Assembly (NCBI GenBank): GCA_024233085.1
Contig: JACKQC010000030.1
Span: forward strand, 1-39,815
Reading direction: 5' to 3'
Source of the DNA: Akkermansiaceae bacterium
Lineage (GTDB): Bacteria > Verrucomicrobiota > Verrucomicrobiia > Verrucomicrobiales > DEV007
DNA: 39,815 nucleotides
Shown here: one piece after another, positions 33,394 through 39,815 of the stretch
How the letters are laid out: every line of letters starts with the position of its first letter
How positions within the stretch are numbered: position 1 is the stretch's first letter
Position numbers and translations under genes: made by a program
Notes under the pieces: generated by a model
What the model saw: the letters and a program-made list of their open reading frames with translations, nothing else
Databases searched by the model: none
What the model was told of the DNA's origin: nothing

Positions 33394-34785
33394 TCAGGCG
33401 AAAAGTTCGTCGATCGGTTCGCGCCCGATGTCCACCAGCGGAAACGGGCGCCCCGCCGGTCCCGGCAGGTGGCTGGCGTGGTCGAAGCCGAGGCTTTTAA
33501 AGATGGTGGCCACGATGTCGCCCGGCTCGACCGGACGCTCGGCCGGGAAACCACCGACCGGATCGCTCGCCCCGACGACCTGGCCGCCGCGGACGCCGCC
33601 GCCGGCGAAGGACACGGTGAAACACTGCGGCCAGTGATCGCGGCCGCCGGCGGGATTGACCTTCGGCGTGCGCCCGAATTCGGCCAGCCCCGTCACCATC
33701 ACGTCGTCGAGCATGCCGCGCTGGTGCAGGTCCTCGATCAGGGCCGAGTAGGCTTGGTCATACATCGGGGCTACCACCTCCTTCATCTGAGTGACGGAGA
33801 TAAAGGGCTTCGAACCGTGAATGTCCCAGCTCAGCTCGTTGAAAACCGTGAGAAAGGTGTTCACGGTCACGAAACGCACCCCGTTTTCCACCAGCCGCCG
33901 CGCCAGCAGCAGGCACTGCCCGACCCGGTTCATCCCGTAGCGTTCCCGGACCGACCGCGGCTCCTTCGACAGGTCGAAGGCGGCCCGCGCCTGCTCGCTG
34001 GTCATCATGCGAAAGGCGGACTGGAAATTCTCGTCCATCAGCCGCGCGTCCTCGCTCGTCTCGAAGCGGTCCGTGGCCGCCTCGACCAACTCGCGCATCC
34101 GCTTGCGCCGATCGAGCCGCGTCGCGCCGAACTGGTCCGGCGGCAGCAGGTCGGGCACCCTGAAATCCGGCTGAGACGGATCGGCCATCAGCGCGAAGGG
34201 ATCGTGCGCCTTGCCGAGAAATCCCCCGGCCTGGCCGTTGGGCAGGTTTCCCCCGCCGCGCCCCATCAATTCCGGCAATACGACGAAGGGCGGCAGATCG
34301 GTCTTGCGCCCCCGCAGATAACTCGCGACCGAACCGGCGTGCGGCGTCTGAACGCCTCCGGTGAAACGCCGCCCCGTCTGCATCATCTGCCAGCCGGCGT
34401 CGTGGACCGCCGCGCCGCTGTGATGGCAGGAACGCACCAGCGAAAACTTGTCCGCGATCTTCGCGTGCATCGGGAGGATCTCGGACACCTCGAACTCGGG
34501 CGACTTCGTGCGGATCGGCTTGAAAGGTCCCCGCACCTCGGAGGGCGCGTCCGGTTTCATGTCCCAGAGATCGAGGTGGCTCGGCCCGCCGAGATTGAAA
34601 ATGAGGATGCAGGCGCGGTTGTCGTGCGAAGCCTTGACCTGTCCGGCCTGTTTCGCGGCGAGGTATTGCGGCAGGGACAGCCCGATGGCGCCCAAGGCCC
34701 CGGCCTGAAGAAACTCCCGGCGGGACCGCCCAAAGGCGCGAGCCCCGCACAGAGGCGCTCCGGATTCGGCGAGAAAGTCGAACAT
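33394..34785 (-). CDS. DUF1501 (sulfatase-like fold) Tat-exported protein
   Basis: The ATG at 34785 gives 463 residues starting MFDFLAESGAPLC. SRREFLQAGALGAIGLSLP (21-39) is a clear twin-arginine signal, so the protein is folded before export. The body shows DUF1501 features: ACILIFNLGGPSHLDLWDMKPDAP, SCHHSGAAVHDAGWQMMQTGR, GVRFVTVNT, GMLDDVMVTGLAEFGRTPKVN and GGRDHWPQCFTVSFAGGG. These His/Asp-rich motifs resemble alkaline-phosphatase-like metal sites. It is the first gene of the three-gene operon and is divergent from the PAS-AraC regulator, which may control it. Confidence 0.94.
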   Translation of the reverse strand: MFDFLAESGAPLCGARAFGRSRREFLQAGALGAIGLSLPQYLAAKQAGQVKASHDNRACILIFNLGGPSHLDLWDMKPDAPSEVRGPFKPIRTKSPEFEVSEILPMHAKIADKFSLVRSCHHSGAAVHDAGWQMMQTGRRFTGGVQTPHAGSVASYLRGRKTDLPPFVVLPELMGRGGGNLPNGQAGGFLGKAHDPFALMADPSQPDFRVPDLLPPDQFGATRLDRRKRMRELVEAATDRFETSEDARLMDENFQSAFRMMTSEQARAAFDLSKEPRSVRERYGMNRVGQCLLLARRLVENGVRFVTVNTFLTVFNELSWDIHGSKPFISVTQMKEVVAPMYDQAYSALIEDLHQRGMLDDVMVTGLAEFGRTPKVNPAGGRDHWPQCFTVSFAGGGVRGGQVVGASDPVGGFPAERPVEPGDIVATIFKSLGFDHASHLPGPAGRPFPLVDIGREPIDELFA

Positions 34786-34947
34786 GGCGGAAGACGGAAA
34801 AGGTTTGGAGGGGAGGATGCGGTAAAAGTCTATCACGAAGCGCGATCTCGAACCACCTCACGCGACCGCGCCACAATCCCCGAATTACAGCACATCGAGC
34901 CGAATCGCGTCTTGTAAGCCCCATCTTATTTTTGGTAAATTCCGATC

Positions 34948-35700
34948 ATGCCCGCTCTTTCGCCCCGGGAATTTCAGACCCGTTTTTTCGCGAAAAACCC
35001 CGCGCTCCTCGAGCCGCTCAAGCTGATGCGCACGGTGCCGAACGCCTGCTTTTTCGTGAAGGACCTCGACAGCCGCTACGTCCTGTGCAACGCCATGCAT
35101 CTGGTCACTTACGATCTGCGGGACGAATTCGACCTCGTCGGTCGGGCGGCGCGCGATTTTTTTCCCGACCTCCTCGCCGAGGCCTACGAGGCGAACGACC
35201 GCAAGGTTTTCGACTCCGGCGAGCCGACCGTCAACGAAGTGTGGCTGGTGCCCCACATTCGGGGCACGCCGCGCTGGTTCGTCTGCGGAAAGGCGCCCCT
35301 GCTCGACCGCGGGGGACACATCATGGGACTCGCGGGCCTGATGCGCCCCATCGCCACGCCGGAGGATCAGCGCGCGCATTTCGGGGAGTTGGATCGCGTG
35401 ATTCGTTTCCTCGAAGAGAATTTCGTCGGCGATGTCACGGTGGAAAAGCTCGCCGAAATCGCCGGACTGTCCGTGGCCCATTTCAACCGGCGTTTCCGCC
35501 GCGTGCTGCGCCTCTCGCCGATGGAATACGTGCAGTCGCTCCGCATCCAGGCCGCGCAAAAACTCCTCGTCGCCTCCAACGAAACGATCGGAGAAATCGC
35601 CGTCGCCGCCGGCTTCTACGACCAGAGTCATTTCACGAAGCGCTTTCGCAAAGCGACCGGGCTCACGCCACTGGCTTATCGAAAGCGGTTCCGGCGGTGA
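34948..35700 (+). CDS. AraC-family transcriptional regulator with N-terminal PAS domain
   Basis: The 250-residue product has a PAS sensor domain at about 28-135 (NACFFVKDLDSRYVLCN...GHIMGLAGLMRPI) and a C-terminal AraC DNA-binding domain at about 150-250 with both helix-turn-helix units (VEKLAEIAGLSVAHFNRRFRR and IGEIAVAAGFYDQSHFTKRFRKATG). It lies divergent from the DUF1501 operon with a 162-bp gap (34786-34947), so it is a natural candidate regulator of those cytochrome genes; this is inference. The ligand is unknown. The gene has no ribosome site stronger than GGTAAATTC before the ATG. Confidence 0.93.
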   Translation: MPALSPREFQTRFFAKNPALLEPLKLMRTVPNACFFVKDLDSRYVLCNAMHLVTYDLRDEFDLVGRAARDFFPDLLAEAYEANDRKVFDSGEPTVNEVWLVPHIRGTPRWFVCGKAPLLDRGGHIMGLAGLMRPIATPEDQRAHFGELDRVIRFLEENFVGDVTVEKLAEIAGLSVAHFNRRFRRVLRLSPMEYVQSLRIQAAQKLLVASNETIGEIAVAAGFYDQSHFTKRFRKATGLTPLAYRKRFRR

Positions 35701-35980
35701 TGAGGTGGGGCGAGGCGTCCCTGCCGAGCCGTCGTGAAACCCCGCCGCTTTCGTCCCGCCCCATTCCGTGCATGAAACCACCCGCGACGGAGAAGTGGGG
35801 GAAAGCCCGGGCTCCGGCGTATGGCCCGAGCCCCTTTCAGAGGCGATCAGGTCTCGCGACGGCTCGACGGGGACGCTTGCGCTTGCCTGCGGCGATCCTC
35901 GCCACGCGATGGTTCGCCCCATCTTCCACCGACCGCCACCGCGAGAACGCCGGAGGCGGGTGGCCGCCGGTCGAAGGCAT

Positions 35981-36040
35981 CCAACCCTGTTCGATCTGTG
36001 ACTTAACAGGGTTGGGTCACCGACCCAAGAGGGTTGGGTC
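35981..36040. repeat. AACAGGGTT repeat units, degenerate cluster
   Basis: CCAACCCTGTT at 35981-35991 pairs with AACAGGGTTGG at 36005-36015 (11-bp perfect stem, 13-base loop). A third unit, ACCCAAGAGGGTTGGGTC, at 36023-36040 has one base changed in its core. Confidence 0.9.
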
Positions 36041-36108
36041 GCGAAGGCCTGGGAAAGGAGCCCGAGCCGCCGGAATGTGGACGGGATGCTTCGGCCGCCT
36101 ACTGGTGG

Positions 36109-36132
36109 CTCGACGGCTCGACGGCTCGACGG
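36109..36132. repeat. Three copies of CTCGACGG
   Basis: A perfect 8-bp tandem repeat, three copies, just upstream of the 71-bp repeat block. Confidence 0.9.
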
Positions 36133-36139
36133 CGTCCGG

Positions 36140-36352
36140 GAGCCCTTGAATGCCGGGTTTTCCGAAGAACGGTCCCCTCCCCGAAAACATGGCCAGGATG
36201 GCCATGCCACGAGCCCCTGGATGCCGGGTTTTCCGAAGAACGGCCCCCTCCCCGATAACATGGCCAGGATGGCCATGCCACGAGCCCCTGGATGCCGGGT
36301 TTTCCGAAGAGTGGCCCCCTCCCCGAAAACATGGCCAGGATGGCCATGCCAC
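36140..36352. repeat. Three tandem 71-bp units with a TGGCCA palindrome
   Basis: Units start at 36140, 36211 and 36282, each exactly 71 bp and nearly identical. Each contains CATGGCCA-GGA-TGGCCATG (36188-36206 in unit one), a perfect 8-bp stem with a 3-base loop. The block ends 62 bp beyond the lexA stop. A diverged single copy with the same 3' tail occurs at 314-412. Reading frames cross the block on both strands but 71 is not a multiple of three, so the units are not a protein repeat. Confidence 0.95.
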
Positions 36353-36414
36353 GGTTTGCGGCCGCCTTTTCACTCACACCTTTTTTTACCGGCACCTCTC
36401 CGGCGCGGCCCGAC

Positions 36415-37029
36415 TCACCACCGCGCCCCGCTCCGCACCAGCCCCACCATCACGCCCTGAATCATCAGTTCGCGCGCCGGGATCAGGTCCGGATAGCGTT
36501 CGTTTTCCGCCCGGAGGAATGGCTTGCGGTTTTCCATGAGGTAACGCTTCAGGGTCGTCTCGCCGTCGATCAGCGCCGCCACGATGTCGCGGTTGCGGGG
36601 CTCCCGCTGCTCGAGGATCACGTGGTCGCCGTCGCAGATGTGGGCGTCGATCATGGAATCGCCCCGCACCCGCAGCGCGAAGACCTTGTCCGACGGCTTC
36701 ACGCCGACCGACCGGGTGTCGACCGACAGGCAGCCCTCCGGCTCCGGCGTGGCGTCGTTTCCGTAGCCGGCCGGGATCATCCCGTAGATGGGAATGTCCA
36801 CGATGGGCTCGCGATCGAGCCCGTCTTCCACCATCAGCGCCCGCGCCTTGCCGGGGAGACGCTTGATGACGCCTTTGCGCTCGAGAGCGCGGATGTGGCT
36901 GACCGCGGCCGTCTGGCTCGCGAAGCCGAAGTGCTCCTGAATCTCCCGCGTCGAGGGCATGATGCCGGTTCGCGCGTGCTCTTCCTTCAGGTAGTCGAGC
37001 AATTCTTGTTGTCGCTTGGTCAGGTTCAT
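36415..37029 (-). CDS. lexA: SOS-response repressor LexA
   Basis: The 204-residue LexA has an N-terminal winged helix (TKRQQELLDYLKEEHARTGIMPSTREIQ) and a C-terminal S24 peptidase domain. The self-cleavage Ala-Gly bond is A87-G88 (MIPAGYG), and the catalytic pair is S125 (RGDSMIDAHICDGD) and K161 (GETTLKRY). LexA represses DNA-damage genes until RecA filaments trigger self-cleavage. Start ATG at 37029; an in-frame GTG three codons upstream is possible. A palindrome just upstream suggests self-regulation. It is divergent from the TPR gene at 37168. Confidence 0.97.
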   Translation of the reverse strand: MNLTKRQQELLDYLKEEHARTGIMPSTREIQEHFGFASQTAAVSHIRALERKGVIKRLPGKARALMVEDGLDREPIVDIPIYGMIPAGYGNDATPEPEGCLSVDTRSVGVKPSDKVFALRVRGDSMIDAHICDGDHVILEQREPRNRDIVAALIDGETTLKRYLMENRKPFLRAENERYPDLIPARELMIQGVMVGLVRSGARW

Positions 37030-37040
37030 AACGGTCACCA

Positions 37041-37051
37041 GAACAGTGTTC
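37041..37051. promoter_or_regulatory. Putative LexA operator GAACAGTGTTC
   Basis: GAACAGTGTTC is a perfect palindrome with 5-bp arms around one central base, 12 bp upstream of the lexA start. GAAC/GTTC half-sites are typical of LexA boxes in several phyla, but the spacing here (three bases between GAAC and GTTC) differs from the four of the Firmicutes box. Self-repression is inferred. Confidence 0.5.
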
Positions 37052-37167
37052 CTTTCCACAGTTCGGGAAATTTCATTGGTCCGCAACCAAAAAGTGCGGT
37101 TTATTTTTCGCCGTTTTCGCCCCCGGTTTCCGGCGGCACGACCCCCGTTCGTCACCCCTCGCGCAGC

Positions 37168-38085
37168 ATGATTCACCCGGCAGCCCCCGCATTCGCGGCC
37201 TCCGCGGAGCGCGGGCTTCGCGCCCGCCTCGCGGCCTCGGCGGCATGGCCGATCGGGCTGACGCTCTGGCTCACCGCCGCCGCCGGCGCCGGACCCGCCT
37301 TCGGCCAGGCGACCGATCCCGAACTCACCGCGCCCGACGCCCCCGCCGATGGGAGGCCGGCCGCCTCCCCCGATGGCGCCGGCGCCGGCGACGACGCCCC
37401 CACCCAGTTCAGCAAAAACACCAGCCCCAGCGGCCTCGCCCTCGGCGTGCTGGACAAGGACGTCGACCCCGCCGGCCTGCCCGCCGAGGTGGACGCCCTC
37501 GCCAAGGCCGGCGCCCTCGCCTCCGCCGACCAGGACTGGGAAAAGGCCCGGGGCATTTACGAGAAAATGGTCCAGCTCGCCCCCCGCAACGCCCTCGCCT
37601 ACGCGAATCTCGGCGTCGTCGAGTACCAGCTCTCCAACTACGAGGCCGCCCGCACCGCCCTGCGCCGCTCCCTCCAGATCAATCCCAACATCGCCCAGAA
37701 CTGGCTCACCCTCGGCCTCGTCTATTACCGCGAGAAAAACCACGAACTCGCCATCGCCTCCCTCGCCCGCGCCCTCCATCAAGACCCGAAAGATCCCCGC
37801 TCCCACCTCTACATGGCCATCGTCATCCACGACTACGGCTGGGGCCCCGCCGCCGAGATCGAGCTCCAGCGCGCCATCGAGCTGGATCCCGCCTTTGCCG
37901 ACGCCCATTTCAATCTCGCCCTCATGTATCTGGAGAAAGCTCCCCCCGCCCTCGAACTCGCCCGCCGCCACTACTACGCAGCCGTCGACCTCGGCGCCAA
38001 GCCCGACCCCGCCATCGAAAAACAGCTCAAAGCCCCCGACACCCCGGCATCGCCCCCCGCCGATCCCGCGCCGGCCAAGCCCTGA
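37168..38085 (+). CDS. Exported TPR-repeat protein
   Basis: The 305-residue product has a signal peptide or N-terminal anchor at about 20-46 (AAWPIGLTLWLTAAAGAGPAFG), an Asp/Ala/Pro-rich linker, and about five tetratricopeptide repeats from residue 112 to 285, such as KARGIYEKMVQLAPRNALAYANLGVVEYQLSNY and AEIELQRAIELDPAFADAHFNLALMYLEKA. TPR arrays bind partner proteins; the partner is unknown. A Pro/Ala tail ends the protein. It lies 149 bp before the carboxypeptidase gene in the same direction and is divergent from lexA, so it could be influenced by the LexA site. Confidence 0.88.
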   Translation: MIHPAAPAFAASAERGLRARLAASAAWPIGLTLWLTAAAGAGPAFGQATDPELTAPDAPADGRPAASPDGAGAGDDAPTQFSKNTSPSGLALGVLDKDVDPAGLPAEVDALAKAGALASADQDWEKARGIYEKMVQLAPRNALAYANLGVVEYQLSNYEAARTALRRSLQINPNIAQNWLTLGLVYYREKNHELAIASLARALHQDPKDPRSHLYMAIVIHDYGWGPAAEIELQRAIELDPAFADAHFNLALMYLEKAPPALELARRHYYAAVDLGAKPDPAIEKQLKAPDTPASPPADPAPAKP

Positions 38086-38098
38086 GCCGGCGGAGCCG

Positions 38099-38145
38099 GA
38101 AATCCGAATTCCCAAGCTCGAAATCCGAAACAGATCCCAATTCGG
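38099..38145. repeat. GAAATCCGAA direct repeats
   Basis: GAAATCCGAA occurs at 38099-38108 and 38120-38129, with an inverted TTCGG variant just after. It lies in the gap between the TPR and carboxypeptidase genes. Similar AATCCGAA-rich spacers are common intergenic repeats in many bacteria. Confidence 0.6.
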
Positions 38146-38234
38146 AAAATCCAATGCCCCAGATTTTGACCGCAACCGGAAACCTCGCAAACCCGACCTC
38201 TTTCCCCGATCCCCGATCCCCCCTTTTTTTCCCG

Positions 38235-39227
38235 ATGACGACCGCGCCCCTTCCCTCCCGCCCCTTCCCCCATCGCCGCGCCGCCCTCGGCGTCCTCGCC
38301 CTCGCGATCGCCCTTTTCGCCCAGAGCGCCTGCCAGACGAACAGTCGCCCCGGCGGCCCCGGCACCGCCTACGAGCCCATCCCCGGCAATCAAGGCGGCG
38401 ACTACCCCGATCCCAACGCCGCCGCCACCCAGCCCCGGCCCACCCTCGCCAGCTTTCCCGTCGGCGGCCAGGACACCTTCGCCCCCTCCCGCGCCGTTCC
38501 CGGCGTCACCGCCCGCGCCGCCATCGTCATCCACGCCAACACCGGCCGCGTGCTTTACGAAAAGAACGCCGACACCCGCCTCCCCATCGCCAGCACCCAG
38601 AAGCTCCTGCTCGGCCTCATGGTCGCCGAGGCCGGCGACCTGAACAAACGCATCACCGTCCAGAAATCCGACACCTGGGCCGAGCCCACCATCATGGGCA
38701 TCAAGACCGGCGAGACCTACCGCAAAGCCGACCTCCTCAAGGCCGTCCTCGTCCGCAGCAGCAACGACATCGCCCGCTGCCTCGCCCGCGACCATTCCGG
38801 CAGCGACGCCGCCTTTGCCGCCGCCATGGACCGCCGCGCCCGCTCCCTGGGCATGAACAATTCCCACTTCACCAATTCCAACGGCCTCCCCTCCCCTCCC
38901 GGCCAGTTTTCCACCGCGCGCGACCTCTCCATCCTCGCCACCCACTGCATGCGCAATGCCTTCATCCGCGACGCCGTCTCCACCAAGGCCATGACCTTCA
39001 CCCACGCCGACGGCCGCACCGTCCCCGTCCGCAACACCAACAAAGTCCTCACCACCTTTCCCTACTGCACCGGCATGAAGACCGGCTACACCAACGCCGC
39101 CGGCCGCTGCCTCGTCTCCAGCGCCAGCTATCGCGGCAAAAACGTCATCGTCGTCATCCTCGGCAGCCAGACCCCCAACGTCTGGAACGAATCCCAGGCC
39201 CTGTTGCAGTGGGGGCTGGGGATGTGA
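38235..39227 (+). CDS. Serine-type D-Ala-D-Ala carboxypeptidase (PBP5/DacA-like)
   Basis: The ATG at 38235 gives 330 residues. A basic start and hydrophobic segment (ALGVLALAIALFAQSAC) form a signal peptide; Cys33 could be lipidated but the lipobox (QSAC) is weak. After a Pro/Gly-rich linker the peptidase S11 domain carries STQK (S120, K123), SSN (175-177) and KTG (282-284, in GMKTGYTNAAG). It trims D-Ala from peptidoglycan stem peptides in the periplasm. The usual C-terminal beta domain and amphipathic anchor of PBP5 are missing, so it is a minimal form, perhaps held by the N-terminal lipid or helix. An upstream ATG in the same frame lies at 38154 and is less likely. Confidence 0.92.
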   Translation: MTTAPLPSRPFPHRRAALGVLALAIALFAQSACQTNSRPGGPGTAYEPIPGNQGGDYPDPNAAATQPRPTLASFPVGGQDTFAPSRAVPGVTARAAIVIHANTGRVLYEKNADTRLPIASTQKLLLGLMVAEAGDLNKRITVQKSDTWAEPTIMGIKTGETYRKADLLKAVLVRSSNDIARCLARDHSGSDAAFAAAMDRRARSLGMNNSHFTNSNGLPSPPGQFSTARDLSILATHCMRNAFIRDAVSTKAMTFTHADGRTVPVRNTNKVLTTFPYCTGMKTGYTNAAGRCLVSSASYRGKNVIVVILGSQTPNVWNESQALLQWGLGM

Positions 39228-39233
39228 AGGGGC

Positions 39234-39250
39234 GAGGCGGTTCGCGCCTC
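39234..39250 (+). terminator. Weak hairpin after the carboxypeptidase gene
   Basis: GAGGCG-GTTCG-CGCCTC forms a 6-bp stem starting 7 bp after the stop codon. No T-run follows, so termination by this structure is uncertain. Confidence 0.3.
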
Positions 39251-39450
39251 CGGGTTGGGCTTGATGGATAGGGGTAAACCGGGGCCCGGCCGCCGGGAAA
39301 AATCACCCAGGCCGATCGAGAAAAAAGGGATTGATCGTCGCTCTGATGGCTCGGTAAGATCGCGCCCGTCACTGCGGGCCAGCACGATGCGTGGTCGCTA
39401 GCCTCAGCGAAAACCCGTCAATTAAATAATGTTACTGTTGAGTAAAAGAA

Positions 39451-39815
39451 ATGGAACTAACAATCGTGGATGAGCATTCAGCGGCAATGGACCCGTATCC
39501 CTATGTATGGGTCGCTCACAACGGAGCCGTTTTCGAACTCGATGATGAGGACAAAGATCTTTTGGAAACACCCTGTCATCCGCATGACTCCCCTCATTTG
39601 AAGCGGAGCTATTGGAGTGGCCTCGGGGGCGACGATTTTTCGGGTTACTGCCGAAGAAAGAAAATCCCAAAGGGAATCAAGATTTCACCGCCACCAACCG
39701 GTAATCGATCGAATCTCACACTCGTCGAGCGCACAAAGTTGAGGGCTGAAGCCGCCGGCGCTACAGTCACTTCGAACCCGGATGGTTCATACGCGATCAA
39801 ATACCCTCGACCTCC
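39451..39815 (+). CDS. Hypothetical protein, 3' end beyond the window
   Basis: The frame from ATG 39451 stays open for at least 121 codons to the window end. The product starts MELTIVDEHSAAMDPYPYVW and continues through an acidic segment (FELDDEDKDLLETPCHPHD), a W/G-rich patch (YWSGLGGDDFSGYC) and a basic patch (RRKKIPKGIKI), with no signal peptide or membrane helix. I do not recognise a family. AAAAGA precedes the ATG, and an AT-rich stretch (39419-39434) could hold a promoter. By hand count, 39481-39720 is about 51 percent G+C, well below the neighbouring genes, which suggests transferred DNA. Confidence 0.7.
   Translation, partial: MELTIVDEHSAAMDPYPYVWVAHNGAVFELDDEDKDLLETPCHPHDSPHLKRSYWSGLGGDDFSGYCRRKKIPKGIKISPPPTGNRSNLTLVERTKLRAEAAGATVTSNPDGSYAIKYPRP

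Larger units (their letters stand above)
35701..36414. other. Repeat-rich gene-free region between araC-type gene and lexA
   Basis: No reading frame here is convincing; long open frames on both strands cross the tandem repeats and shadow neighbouring genes. The first 280 bp are unannotated G+C-rich sequence. Then follow degenerate AACAGGGTT units (35981-36040), three copies of CTCGACGG (36109-36132) and three 71-bp units (36140-36352). The region lies beyond the 3' ends of two convergent genes and acts as a repeat-collecting spacer. Confidence 0.75.

Noticed and set aside
34885..36276. A 463-codon minus-strand frame starting in the 71-bp repeats
   Set aside because: It opposes the clear PAS-AraC gene and gets its start from repeat units; no family resemblance.
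36140..36352. CRISPR array
   Set aside because: Units are contiguous 71-bp tandem copies with no unique spacers, and no cas genes are present.
39270..39300. Terminator at the CCCGG-CCG-CCGGG hairpin
   Set aside because: It is followed by A residues on the plus strand and no minus-strand gene ends beside it.
39422..39670. An 82-codon minus-strand frame at the right end
   Set aside because: The plus-strand frame from 39451 is longer, stays open to the window end and has a plausible ribosome site.

Overview
This G+C-rich window looks chromosomal and most likely comes from a Verrucomicrobiota-type (PVC superphylum) bacterium. The evidence is two sets of planctomycete/verrucomicrobial cytochrome genes (PSCyt1, DUF1549/DUF1553, DUF1501), a MoxR-DUF58-SpoIIM-RDD operon, a peptidoglycan/division (dcw) cluster with a meso-DAP-type MurE, and many dispersed intergenic repeats. 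The lineage call is inference from gene content. No tRNA, rRNA or CRISPR array was seen.

Layout. Positions 1-240 hold the broken end of an IS110-family transposase. From 6000 leftward (minus strand) runs moxR, DUF58, a four-helix-bundle cassette gene, spoIIM-like, RDD and a conserved hypothetical. The cassette gene is bracketed by inverted arrays of one 8-bp repeat. An orphan sugar-type ABC permease (6346-7662, plus) converges on a large c-type cytochrome/DUF1549/DUF1553 gene (7749-10619, minus). The minus-strand block 24013-10744 is a dcw cluster in the order rsmH, ftsL-like, ftsI, murE, murF, mraY, murD, a LysM membrane protein, ftsW, murG, then an aroE-like gene. mraZ, murC, murB, ddl, ftsQ, ftsA and ftsZ are absent. 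dnaX, ybaB and a membrane-anchored endonuclease/exonuclease/phosphatase protein run divergently on the plus strand (24612-27970).

A three-gene minus-strand operon (34785-27985) encodes a Tat-exported DUF1501 protein, a Big2-like/DUF1549/DUF1553 cytochrome and a WD40 c-type cytochrome. It is divergent from a PAS-AraC regulator at 34948. A 700-bp repeat-filled region precedes lexA (minus, 36415-37029), which is divergent from a TPR protein gene and a D,D-carboxypeptidase gene. The window ends inside an open reading frame with clearly lower G+C (39451 onward).

The most unusual content is in the repeats. (1) A hairpin family built on ACCCAACAGGGTTGGGT occurs at six loci, one of them inside a coding sequence and translated. 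(2) A 71-bp unit carrying an 8-bp palindrome is triplicated downstream of lexA, and a diverged relative lies about 36 kb away downstream of another minus-strand gene. (3) The four-helix-bundle gene sits between inverted octamer arrays inside an operon, with a possible repeat-length-dependent reading frame into spoIIM.
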